Shown: one piece after another, positions 23,101 through 33,713 of the stretch | Numbering within the stretch: the stretch's first letter is position 1 | Layout: each line of letters starts with the position of its first letter | From: Gibbula magus | Lineage: Eukaryota > Mollusca > Gastropoda > Trochida > Trochidae | Direction of reading: 5' to 3' | Length of the DNA stretch: 64,000 nt | Assembly: GCA_936450465.1 (NCBI GenBank) | Contig: OW388293.1 | Location: 87,814,134-87,878,133 of the forward strand | The notes under the pieces: model-generated | The model's database searches: none | The model's input: only the letters and a program-made list of their open reading frames with translations | What the model was told of the DNA's origin: nothing | Position numbers and translations under genes: made by a program

Positions 23101-24430
23101 AAAATGTGTTCATTAATGGAGTTATTACTGACAAAAACCTGTTTCTGATTTCAAACATGGCCTTAACCATCTCATGACCTTGACCTTTGACATTCAAAGT
23201 CACACTTATCACTTTTCATTGTGTATAACAATTATGTAATGATTCAAAGTGTCAATAGTTGAAATAAGGCATTCGGCGACCTCGCTGTGACCTTAACCTT
23301 TGACGGATTTAGTGAAAACTATTCAAATCGTGGCCTTTCTCCATGGTTGATATATACCAAGTAAGAGCCAGATAGCACAAACATGTTTTAAGTTATCGTG
23401 TTTACAAGGATTTTTGTGGTGATTTAAGAATTCATGGCCTTCACCTTTGACCTTGAGCATGTCAAAATAATTCCCCAGGTGTATAAGGAAGAAGCTATGT
23501 ATATTAGGTGTTGATACCTTCTTGGAAACAAGAGTCATCAGAAGATGACATATCCCACCGGTCCCACATAACTTGTAAAACACATCTTTGACAGATAATT
23601 GAGTATCTACTACTTCATTGAGTGGGTAATACACATGCTGAGTTTCGCTTATGATGAAGGGCTTTAGAATTCTGCTCCGAAAGCAGACATATCTCTGAAG
23701 ATAGTCCAAATTAAACATGTTTCTGTGGAAACGGATTTTTTTCTTTCTTCAGAAACCCAAAAATATCAAAAGGCACCACTTCAGTTACAGGGTAATACAC
23801 ATGCAGCGTTTTAGGAAGAAAAGATGACGAGTTTTGAAGCTGTGCTCCGGAAACAAAACAAGTCCAAATTAAACATGTTTCTGTGGAAACAAAAACAAAA
23901 TTAAACAAATTCAGAAATCTGAAAATATCAAAAGGCACCACATCAGTTGGTGGGTAATACACATTGAAAGTTTCAGAAAGATATCATGAACGGTTTTCGA
24001 GTTCTGCTCCGGAAACGAAATGATTATGGACAGACGGACAGAGCGACGACTATATCCAACTGGTATAACATACCAGTGGGATAAAAAAGTTATTTAGTGA
24101 TTTCAGTACTGGTGACCTCGACCCTATCTCGTGATGAAGGTCACACAATCAATGATCACTTTTAATTGTGTATAACAATTATGTAATGATTCGAGGTTTT
24201 AACAGTTGAAATAAGACCTTGACCTTTGACGGATTTTAGTGAAAACCTTTTCAAATCTTGGCCTTTCTGCATGGTTGATATATACAAAATAAGAGCCTGA
24301 TAGCACAAATATTTTTTGAGTTATCGTGTTTACAAGAACCTTTTTTTTTTTTTTAGCGATTTCAGAACTCGACCAAAAAGTTCCCCAGGTATATAAGTAA
24401 GATGTTATGTATATGAGTTCTCAAAATCAT
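23101..24430. repeat. dispersed repeat pair with TGACCT-rich segments
   Basis: The segment starting GTGTATAACAATTATGTAAT at 23221 recurs at 24168 (947 bp apart), followed in both by 'tttgacggattt', 'catggttgatatatac' and 'agttatcgtgtttacaag'. Between them, two or three copies of a roughly 160-bp module ('catgtttctgtggaaac' at 23716 and 23874, 'ctccggaaac') end in a GGACAGACGGACAGAGCG tract at 24028. No protein. Confidence 0.65.
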
Positions 24431-24832
24431 CTTGGAAACAAGTTACAAAACGCGCTGCGGCGACGGAAACTGCACAAAAACTGATGCAACAGCTAATGAT
24501 TGACGAACACCATAATAAAACGAACATTTCATTTTATCAACAGACATCAATCAGAAATTCAAGGATTAAAAAATACGAAGAAAAACAGTTTTCCTCTCGC
24601 AGTTAGAAACAGTCCATTGCACTAAAAGTTAGAAAAGTATCAGCGTACAAAGAATGTCACCATCTCTCTGCAGTTCTGTATGACAAACCGAACAACGAGC
24701 AAGAGCACTCGAAACGATTGGAAGTTCAATAAACAGCTGGCTTTAATTGACCATAACACAATTATTATACACATTTCAAACCCAAAACGGAAAATGAACT
24801 TCAGCAGTGTTCATAATTTGACATACCAAGTT
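24431..24832. other. unassigned stretch
   Basis: No repeat or gene recognised. It lies just beyond the 34-bp array on the 3' side of the minus-strand gene. Confidence 0.45.
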
Positions 24833-25142
24833 CACACTGCCATGTGATGTGTGTATCATTAACTCTGACACTGCCATGTAATGTGTGAATCATTAACTCT
24901 GACACTGCCATGTAATGTGTGTATCATTAACTCTGACACTGCCATGTAATGTGTGTATCATTAACTCTGACACTGCCATGTAATGTGTGAATCATTAACT
25001 CTGACACTGCCATGTAATGTGTGTATCATTAACTCTGACACTGCCATGTAATGGGTGAATCATTAATTCTGACATTGCCATGTAATGCACGAATCATGAA
25101 CTATGACACTGCCATTTAATGTGTGAATCATTTACTCCGACA
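24833..25142. repeat. 34-bp minisatellite
   Basis: About nine copies of a 34-bp unit (CACTGCCATGTAATGTGTG plus (T/A)ATCATTAACTCTGA), more diverged toward 25140. It sits about 220 bp past the stop codon of the 1075-aa gene and could be in its 3' UTR. Confidence 0.93.
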
Positions 25143-25359
25143 AAGAAGGTGATCGTTGATACCTCAGAATAATAAGCTGTTTATATCTGTAATATCTTTT
25201 ATAACAATAACCTTTAAATAAACTATTCTCGAGAAACGTTTCCTTGTAGATTCAGTAAGATAGACACATGTGTTTTTTTGCTGGGGAAAGGTTGTTTCAA
25301 AGTGGTTGTCAATATCAGCTTGACTTGTATCTGGGATTGGGTCTGAGTCCGAACACTGT

Positions 25360-28300
25360 TCACTTCGTCCTCCTCCTTTTTATCCGCAGCGAGTCCAACT
25401 GCTGCTTCTGCTGATCCAACATGGCTTTCAGACGCTGCACGCGCTCGTTCAGCACTGGGCTTCCCACAGATGGAACAATCGTGCTGTCCCCACTATCCGA
25501 GTCAAGGTCAGGCACCGAGTTAAAGTCGTGAACAGTGAGGTCACCTGACTGATTTGGCGTAACGTGACATGTCACAAGTTCTGATTGGTCGACTTTGTTC
25601 TCTGGATCGGAGTCAGGGTCAACCTCCAGGTCGTACAGCCCCCAGTCGCATCTTTCATCTGTGTTCCCTGTTCCAGGACCTTCATCCGTTTCAGCTTCTT
25701 CTAGTAGGCGTTCCACATCTGTGTAACAGTCCACTTCCGGTACTACACAATCTACTTTCGGTACACCACTATAATCAGTTTCAGGGCTTGCCTCCTCCAG
25801 CTCATCGCCCGTCCCGAAATCTCCATCATCTTGTTCCGGTGATCTCACTTCATGTGGGTGTGGAGACACAGACGAACACTTTGCAAAGTTAAATTCTATC
25901 TCAGAATCAGAGTCCATATTCATGTCCTTGATAAATGGTTCCTCAAAGTCTGTTTGGTTAAGCGACCCGACTTCAGTGACGATCTCGATCTCTGACTCGA
26001 GGCCGTCTGCACATCTGCCTTTGTTCTCCTCCACTTCACTTGAGATATAATTCTCGGACAGAGCAGAGTCCGTCTCGGAGGACGGGGACAGCAGGGCCGA
26101 CTCAATTGGTTGACTAAAAGACTTGTCTTTGATATTCTTGATATTTGACTCTTCATGTTTTTCCTGTAAAACGACATTAGCTTCAAATGATTCATTTGCT
26201 GAAGCTAAGGAATCAATAGGATTTGGCAGGCGAATGATAGCACCAGTCACTGACGGCATGTCACTAAGGGACCGATCTGTTGGTGAACATCTGTTTGCCC
26301 CTGTGGTGAGTGTGTGGTCTGACTGGATATGCAGAGGGCCAGGCGATGTTCCAAGGCTCCCCCGTCTGCCTTGTATACAGTACTTGTGATCTATTATCAG
26401 TTTATTATCCTTGCCTGAGTTCTCGTAAAAGGGACAAGTCTGGATGCATCTGTCTTTACACTTGCTCAACAGAAACTTCTCTCGGCAACCCTTGGAACAC
26501 ACTTTACTCCCAACATTGTTACTGTCAGTGCCGGTGCCACTGTTCAGATGATTCAGAACCACAAAGCAAGGGTAAAACACTATTGGCTTCACAAAGGGAG
26601 TTCTCCTACACTTTGGCCTCGGTTTTCTATAACACTGGGGTCCAGAATCCTCAGCAATAAATCGTTTCGGTACTTTGCGCTTCCTCTTCAGCAGACCTTG
26701 GGCTTCCATTGAGTTCAGCTTCCCGACCTCTTCAAATTTATCATCCATATCAACAATAGCCGTTTCCTTCATCTCCGTCTGCACAGGCGAGTCCAGCAGT
26801 TGAATAGATTTGTCAACCTCCGGCGTTAGATGTCTACTCAACTCTCTATCGACTTGGGGATTTAAGGGTGGAACTTTTATAGTTTTATTCACTGAAGCTG
26901 GTTTAATGTTGTCAATAAGTACTGAACCTTCTAGTAATGCGGGACTTCCATCTCTTTGAGAACATTCGGAATATGCTTGCACTGTGTCAAAGTATGATGT
27001 GATGGCTGCTTTAGGGACAGTTTCTGTTTTAGACTTGAGAACATCTTGTTGTCTTTCACTATCTTTGTCCGGCTTGACAACATCTTGTGTTTCCTTGTCT
27101 TTGTCTGGCTTGACAACATCGTGTTGTCTTTCAATGTCTTTGTCCGGCTTGACAACATTTTTTTGTCTTTCAATGTCTTCCTCCAGCTTGACGATATCTT
27201 GTTGACTTTCTATGTCTTTGTCCGGTTTGACAACATCTTGTGTTTCCTTGTCTTTGTCCAGCTTAACATAATCTTGAATTGAATTTCTGTGAATTCTTGT
27301 GTCTGTGGCTGACTCAACTACTCTGACAGGCCTGTCGGTACACTCTACAACGACTTCAGCTGATACAGTAGGCGGTGTCATCGCTCTCTCGACCCCACTG
27401 CAAAGATTTGTCTCTTTCGAGTTCAGGTTCGATCCCAGACACGGGACTTTGGGCAGGAGATATGTCTCATTATTCGCTGGCGGTCTTCCCAGCACTACTG
27501 GCAGATAGAAAGTGGGAATTCCAGTCGGTACCATGGCAACGTAAGTGTTACTAGGGGAGTCTGGAAGTTTTGATGCACTGACACTTGAGGTTTCCACTGG
27601 ACACTGAGGTTTTACAGTTCCTACTGGTTTCGGCTGTATGACTAGATATTGCCCATCAGTAGTGGTGCATGCCATCGTGGGGTTTGAGAGGAAGGAGCTT
27701 CCCATTCTACTTAATATGGGATCCTGGTTCTTCTGTTCGTTCACGACTGGAACTGTCATATTTAGTTTATTTGGTGATTCCTGGACTTGAGACGGATATG
27801 AATTGCTACAAAGGTTTCGAAGAATTGACTGCTTAGACGTAGGAGAAATGTTGCCCGAAATAGAAACAGCTTCCCTGTTCGGAGGAGCAGCCGTGGGTAT
27901 ATTGACCGATGGTTTGGACCCGGGGGGAACCTGAAGTGTGATCACTTTGTTTCCCAAATCCACGGCTGGGGAAACAGGCCCTGCTTTTTTGACTAAACTA
28001 ACAGATCCCGGAGGTCGAGCTGCAGGGATCTTGGTGTAACCATGATCTTGACGACAAGGGGACTGGTGTCTGACTACGGGGGAGGATTTGGGGCATGTAG
28101 ACACTGGAGCATGGTGCCTGATTATCACGTGTCCATGGTGGCCTAGTCCTGGGTAAGAAGATCTAGGACCTCCAGGTGAAGGCTGTGGAGTTACTTTTGC
28201 TGGAAGATAAGGCTTGACTGTTGAGGAGTTATGCTTGATTGGGAGGTTAGGGTTTATAGTACTAGGTTGTGGATTTAACAGAGAATACACGTTGGATTCA

Positions 28301-28587
28301 CTTGTCAAGTGGTTCGATGATGGACTGGCCGTCTCATCGGTCGGTTTGGTAGGTTTGTGAATCATTTTAGACTTTACTGAAGACAACAACTTGGCAAGTG
28401 ACCTGGCCTGTGACTCCGTGATGGTCGCGGTGGGTTTCAACGCGCCCCTAGGAAATTCTGATCTCTGTTCTGGTTTCTTGGGCTCCGGTCTAGAACTTGG
28501 TTGAGGGTCTTCATTGATGACAACAATGACCTTGCCATCAGGCCCAATCACCTTAATTTGTTTCTGAGTTTCGGCCGCTGACGTCAT
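25360..28587 (-). CDS. large disordered, probably nuclear protein, unknown family
   Basis: An uninterrupted 1075-codon frame starts at ATG 28587 (A at -3, in-frame TAG 25 codons upstream, so the start is well bounded) and stops at TGA 25360. I do not recognise the family. Visible features: a Pro/Ser/Lys-rich N-terminal third containing ITESQARSLAKLLSSVKSK; about seven degenerate 12-13-residue charged repeats of the type DVVKPDKDIERQ at residues 438-525; a basic patch KRKRKVPKRF near 634-643, like a nuclear localisation signal; a Cys cluster C697-x3-C701-x8-C710-x3-C714-x3-C718 that could bind metal; a long acidic Ser/Asp/Glu-rich region in the last third; and a short C-terminal coiled coil (ERVQRLKAMLDQQKQQLDSL) followed by basic KRRRTK. 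Together this suggests a chromatin or transcription cofactor, which is inference. The whole CDS is a single exon. Confidence 0.88.
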   Translation of the reverse strand: MTSAAETQKQIKVIGPDGKVIVVINEDPQPSSRPEPKKPEQRSEFPRGALKPTATITESQARSLAKLLSSVKSKMIHKPTKPTDETASPSSNHLTSESNVYSLLNPQPSTINPNLPIKHNSSTVKPYLPAKVTPQPSPGGPRSSYPGLGHHGHVIIRHHAPVSTCPKSSPVVRHQSPCRQDHGYTKIPAARPPGSVSLVKKAGPVSPAVDLGNKVITLQVPPGSKPSVNIPTAAPPNREAVSISGNISPTSKQSILRNLCSNSYPSQVQESPNKLNMTVPVVNEQKNQDPILSRMGSSFLSNPTMACTTTDGQYLVIQPKPVGTVKPQCPVETSSVSASKLPDSPSNTYVAMVPTGIPTFYLPVVLGRPPANNETYLLPKVPCLGSNLNSKETNLCSGVERAMTPPTVSAEVVVECTDRPVRVVESATDTRIHRNSIQDYVKLDKDKETQDVVKPDKDIESQQDIVKLEEDIERQKNVVKPDKDIERQHDVVKPDKDKETQDVVKPDKDSERQQDVLKSKTETVPKAAITSYFDTVQAYSECSQRDGSPALLEGSVLIDNIKPASVNKTIKVPPLNPQVDRELSRHLTPEVDKSIQLLDSPVQTEMKETAIVDMDDKFEEVGKLNSMEAQGLLKRKRKVPKRFIAEDSGPQCYRKPRPKCRRTPFVKPIVFYPCFVVLNHLNSGTGTDSNNVGSKVCSKGCREKFLLSKCKDRCIQTCPFYENSGKDNKLIIDHKYCIQGRRGSLGTSPGPLHIQSDHTLTTGANRCSPTDRSLSDMPSVTGAIIRLPNPIDSLASANESFEANVVLQEKHEESNIKNIKDKSFSQPIESALLSPSSETDSALSENYISSEVEENKGRCADGLESEIEIVTEVGSLNQTDFEEPFIKDMNMDSDSEIEFNFAKCSSVSPHPHEVRSPEQDDGDFGTGDELEEASPETDYSGVPKVDCVVPEVDCYTDVERLLEEAETDEGPGTGNTDERCDWGLYDLEVDPDSDPENKVDQSELVTCHVTPNQSGDLTVHDFNSVPDLDSDSGDSTIVPSVGSPVLNERVQRLKAMLDQQKQQLDSLRIKRRRTK

Positions 28588-28696
28588 TGTTGAATTCTCC
28601 AATTTGGACTCGTGTACAGGATTTTGTAAGTTCGACTCTTCCCCGAGCTTCAGTCTCCCTTGCTATCTTGCACTAAACAGGCTCGGATGTTTTTTT

Positions 28697-28771
28697 CTGA
28701 AGAATAAAAAAAGAGCAAATAAGATGTGCTATTAAATACAGTTGCTTGATGAATACATAACAAAAGTTTAC
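28697..28771 (-). other. probable 5'UTR intron of the 1075-aa gene
   Basis: On the minus strand a donor TTACAG|GTAAAC (intron from 28771) is followed 75 bp later by a strong polypyrimidine tract CTCTTTTTTTATTCTTCAG (intron end 28697). Splicing would join an upstream leader carrying short ATG frames to the exon that contains the 1075-aa CDS. One ATG in the leader would open a 16-codon upstream frame ending before the CDS. Inferred only from splice consensus. Confidence 0.45.
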
Positions 28772-28772
28772 C

Positions 28773-30149
28773 TGTAAGATGTCCCTAGTTGCACTCATGG
28801 ATGTACCATAGTAGCTTGTAAAGGGCGGTTAAATATCCAGGAGTTTATCACACAAAACTCTACAAACATACTTCAGAGAGAACACCGTTACAAGGTTGCT
28901 ATCGTTTTATTTTTAGTTAACAAATTAAAATAACAGAACTAACTTTGAATGGCGTCGGGACACCCTCAATTATAACTTGAATCTAAACCTGAACAACAAC
29001 CTTTACTCCAGTTGTCATGCTAACGTCAAGCGAAAGGTGTTTAAGTCATGCACATTCACCAAATCTAGAATTATAATCTCCACCCGAGTTTGTACAGAAG
29101 ATTGATTCTGGAGAGGCACATAGAACACGGGGAACCCAATTTATCGGCTTTCCATCTCTAATCCCATCACAGATTGCCGTAAAACCTCCAAGAGGACAAC
29201 GGTTAGCGAGCCAGCAGTACAAAAAGGTCTGCATTCAAGAACGATCATTCCAAAAGTTGACGCCATGTTTATTAATTTATAATTTACAGCCTGGTGTTTA
29301 ATGAACGGATAACAGAGCTTTATTTAAAGTATGCACAAACACTCAATTGTCACTGAGCATACCTTGTCTACGAAACGTGCGCAATTTAGCATTCAGTCTT
29401 ATCCTGCAAACTAAATGAATCTGAATATAGTTACATCTAACTGAAAGTGTCCAATAGTGATAACCAAATTTTACCATGATCCTATAACAAGAGCCATAGT
29501 GTCTATGTGAACTGATAAGACATGAATGTAAAATACAACTATTTTGAATGATATTTGAATATATTTACAGCACTAAATAGCTAATTAACAATAATATGAC
29601 TGCACAGGTAGATAGCTGATAACTGGCTATAGAATGGTTATTTCTTTGTCAAACATTGCATCTCACATTCTCTTCCCATTCCCTTCAGAGTTTTTGTTCA
29701 ACTTTGGCGAATTTCTCGTTTCTAAAAAAAGGGATTCTACATGGAATATCCCTGCGTTGTATCCAATGAAATCACATTTTACCTAGACTACATCGTTCAC
29801 ATCGACAGAGATATTCCAAAGATCTTAGCCTTTTAAAGGGTCTCTCTAATTAGCATTATATCCTTCGAATATGCCTGATGTAAATAACACAAATAAACAA
29901 TTGTCGCTGTTTGTCTCAGAATGTTGATGGTCAATTGTTTTCACAAATCAAATAGCATATATGGAGGAAAACAAAATCAAACGAGAAAACGTTTATCATA
30001 CGAGTCTGTTTTCAAAAATACCATTATGACGTGTCATTTGCATATATCACCTTTGGAACGCGTCGCTGATTGCACAACTAATTTCAAATGCAACCATTTC
30101 ATTTCCAATAAGGAATCTCCACTTCCAGCCGAAACATTCGTAGAAGACA
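28773..30149. other. upstream flank of the 1075-aa gene
   Basis: Presumed to include the promoter of the minus-strand gene near 28800-28900, but I see no TATA box. A fragment near 29050 (CACCAAATCTAGAATTATAA) faintly resembles the dispersed repeat at 17 kb. No other gene supported. Confidence 0.4.
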
Positions 30150-30450
30150 CGTTAAAGGGTGAGCTGAGTTGGGGTTTAACGCTGCTTTCATGAGTGTCTC
30201 ACTTAAAACAGGGCGACTGGTATTATTCCAGGGAGAAAGTCCGCAACGCTATGCATTGCATTGCGGTAAAACCTGTGAGTATCGGCTGTAACTAGCGAGC
30301 CACGGGTTGAAATTCAGTGTAGCGCTGACATTCAGTGTAGCCACCCAAACCTTACTGCATGCAGAACCACAGTTGCCAACCCCTGGCGGGATTCGAACAC
30401 CGGACCTCTGGATCCGAAGCCGAGCTAACGGTTAGGTTCCGCGGACCAGA
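30150..30450 (-). mobile_element. tRNA-derived SINE
   Basis: On the minus strand the head at 30440-30358 contains a box-A-like GTTAGCTCGG and a perfect box B-like GTGTTCGAATCCC, the internal Pol III promoter of tRNA genes. A roughly 200-bp unrelated body follows, ending in AGCAGCGTTAAACCCCAACT at about 30185, a tail style seen in mollusc SINEs. The tRNA-like part does not fold as a proper tRNA with matched acceptor ends. Confidence 0.62.
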
Positions 30451-30619
30451 CTTTTTGGGGATTGTAACAATACACAGGTCGGGACGCAGGGTTTTATCGG
30501 TAGGGTCGACTGGTTCTCAACAAAGGACCGCTTATGTTTTTACAAGTGTGCGGTTTATAATGTAAAATTGTTCACTGGTTAAGAACTGAAAAAGGATCCG
30601 ACTGTAAACGTTATTTTCA

Positions 30620-31815
30620 TTTACATAAGTACATACATACATCACTACAATCTTTCAAAACCACAATACAGTGATTTATGTTAATTATAAGTACATACAT
30701 ACATCACTACAATCTTTCAAAACCACAATACAGTGATTAATGTTAATTATAAGTACATACATACATCACTACAATCTTTCAAAACCACAATACAGTGATT
30801 AATGTTAATTATAAGTACATACATACATCACTACAATCTTTCAAAACCACAATACAGTGATTAATGTTAATTATAATTTTAACATACATCACTACAATCT
30901 TTCAAAACCACAATACAGTGATTAATGTTAATTATAAGTACATACATACATCACTACAATCTTTCAAAACCACAATACAGTGATTAATGTTAATTATAAG
31001 TACATACATACATCACTACAATCTTTCAAAACCACAATACAGTGATTAATGTTAATTATAAGTACATACATACATCACTACAATCTTTCAAAACCACAAT
31101 ACAGTGATTAATGTTAATTATAAGTACATACATACATCACTACAATCTTTCAAAACCACAATACAGTGATTAATGTTAATTATAAGTACATACATACATC
31201 ACTACAATCTTTCAAAACCACAATACAGTGATTAATGTTAATTATAAGTACATACATACATCACTACAATCTTTCAAAACCACAATACAGTGATTAATGT
31301 TAATTATAAGTACATACATACATCACTACAATCTTTCAAAACCACAATACAGTGATTAATGTTAATTATAAGTACATACATACATCACTACAATCTTTCA
31401 AAACCACAATACAGTGATTAATGTTAATTATAAGTACATACATACATCACTACAATCTTTCAAAACCACAATACAGTGATTAATGTTAATTATAAGTACA
31501 TACATACATCACTACAATCTTTCAAAACCACAATACAGTGATTAATGTTAATTATAAGTACATACATACATCACTACAATCTTTCAAAACCACAATACAG
31601 TGATTAATGTTAATTATAAGTACATACATACATCACTACAATCTTTCAAAACCACAATACAGTGATTAATGTTAATTATAAGTACATACATACATCACTA
31701 CAATCTTTCAAAACCACAATACAGTGATTAATGTTAATTATAAGTACATACATACATCACTACAATCTTTCAAAACCACAATACAGTGATTAATGTTAAT
31801 TATAAGTACATACAC
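30620..31815. repeat. 62-bp satellite array, highly homogeneous
   Basis: About 19 copies of a 62-bp unit (AAGTACATACATACATCACT, ACAATCTTTCAAAACCACAA, TACAGTGATTAATGTTAATTAT). All are almost identical except the first (GATTTATG) and one near 30870 that has lost the GTACATAC block. The uniformity implies recent expansion or gene conversion. Confidence 0.97.
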
Positions 31816-32220
31816 ACATACATCATGGTTGTGGTCACCAGGTACTTTGGAAAGATTATAGCCCATTACCCCTACAGCCCATATCCCCTACACTCCATTA
31901 CCCCTACAATTATTTGAAACAACACAAGCAGTTACCTGTCTAACATAATGAACTCACCCTAACGTGTGACTACGTATGGAGTAAGATTGAAAGTGAGAGG
32001 ATTACGGGAATTAAGATTTAGTATTGTTTGTGAAATAAATGAGTAGGAAGCAAGTATGATGAGAAGGAAACGTTTTTTAAACATTAGTTTCTCTAATGAC
32101 GGAATTTACAATTAAAAGAAAAGAGACTGAGAAAATAAGATTTACAGTTGAGAAGAAGATGAAAATGCTTACATTTTGATTTTGATCGAAAGTCAATTTC
32201 ATAATGACAGATTAAAGTAT
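31816..32220. other. unassigned stretch
   Basis: Contains a short CCCATTACCCCTACA repeat at 31860-31910. No gene. Confidence 0.5.
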
Positions 32221-32343
32221 TAGAAATACTTGCCATTTAGATAGTGAGGAAATATAACATGGTTATATTTGGGATAACACTACCTTTAATAGTACAAATT
32301 CTTGTACTATTGAAGGTAGTGTTATCCCAAATATAACCATGTT
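32221..32343. mobile_element. 123-bp hairpin insertion with 12-bp target duplication
   Basis: The insertion is flanked by AGATTAAAGTAT on both sides (32209-32220 and 32344-32355). Its right part is a near-perfect palindrome: AACATGGTTATATTTGGGAT...AATAGTAC is followed by its reverse complement, with only a few bases between the arms. Its left part (TAGAAATACTTGCCATTTAG) and the arm sequence both recur as the two ends of the SINE-like element at 60636-60940, so it is probably a rearranged or foldback derivative of that family. Confidence 0.8.
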
Positions 32344-32355
32344 AGATTAAAGTAT

Positions 32356-33704
32356 GCTGTCATTAATATGTATCAGTACTTCTTTACATAACTTACTTTG
32401 GAATTTCACGTTCCAAGATGTATATTTTGTTATTGTACTTTCTATGTCATTAAGTAGACGGGGGTAAGAAATGAAATTTATACCAACATGACCCCTACCA
32501 TGCTCAAAATGTTGTAAATGTGAGCAGGACGAGGCACAGTTATTGATGTATGTATTATATGTCGATGAACAGTTGTGTTTTGTTAATTTGGGGGAATATC
32601 ATAATTTCAATTTTTTAATTCAAATTTAAAAAAAAACGCGTGAGGTATTCTTTGACTGATTTGATATTTTGGACTAATTTTCCAAACTAGTCAGTTTTTG
32701 ATTCGACGTCGAAACGTCGAGATATGTGACTTTGGAAATTATACATATGATAAATACAGCTGAGTGATATACTTTCTTTTGCACCTCAGTTTATGTGATG
32801 ACATTCAAATGTATGTATTTATTCATTAGAGATATGAATGTGAAACATGAGAGATAGACAGACAGATTTAAAAAAATAAAGTCTCACCTAATGTTTACAA
32901 AAAAAAGTTACTAATAATTATGATACAAATTTTAAAAAAGTGTTAAAAGTGAGCCATCCAAAAGGGTTATGAGAGACTAAAAGGAAGTACATCAATAAAA
33001 AGACAGTAATAAATAAACATCATTTCTTAAAAAGTAAAAGCGTTCTTCTCTGTAAAATAACAATATCTGGGCATGAAATGTCCTTGCTGAGTTGTTTTAA
33101 ATCTTGTTGCTCACACTATCAATTGTCTGTTTTTAATCTGGACCGTTCCATTGCATAGTAAGAGGTAACAAGCTAGGGATTAGGAGTGCGGTGGACCGTT
33201 AACTTGTTTTGATAACCTGTAGGGATAATGCTGTGTAGGGATTATGGGAGACTACCTTTGGAAATGATGTCGTTAGTTGTGGAGACAGTTGACCCCTTAA
33301 AACAACACCCTTGTCACAACACCAAACGTCAAAGGATTTCTGCCTCGACTGCAAGGTCGTACTGGGAGACTACCCCGACGTGTCAATGTAACTTAAACTT
33401 AAACCTAGAGCCAACTGTCAGCACGTGTTGCCTCTGAGCAGCAGGGAGAATAAGGCTTAAACTGTATTTAATTATCCGTATCTGGATGGAAAGTGTGAAT
33501 ATTTCTATGCTATCCTACTGCCCTCTCCTTATCGTGTAAGAATACAGGTGGTATCATACGGCGTATGTGCAATAATAATGGTATTCAGTCCCGATATTCA
33601 GGAACGAGCTTGGTAAAACTAGTATGATAGATAGAGACATGAATAATGTTCTCTTAATGATAACTTGAGAGAAACACGCCAGCACTTAAGTTCAAGTCAA
33701 GCTT
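32356..33704. other. unassigned AT-rich stretch
   Basis: No supported gene. At 32697-32727 the string TGATTCGACGTCGAAACGTC has the layout of a very short hammerhead-like core (see findings). Otherwise AT-rich and apparently unique. Confidence 0.45.
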
Positions 33705-33713
33705 GTGTTATAT

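Noticed and set aside
30358..30440. Functional tRNA gene on the minus strand
   Set aside because: Good box B, but the head joins a 200-bp SINE body and lacks a matched acceptor stem.
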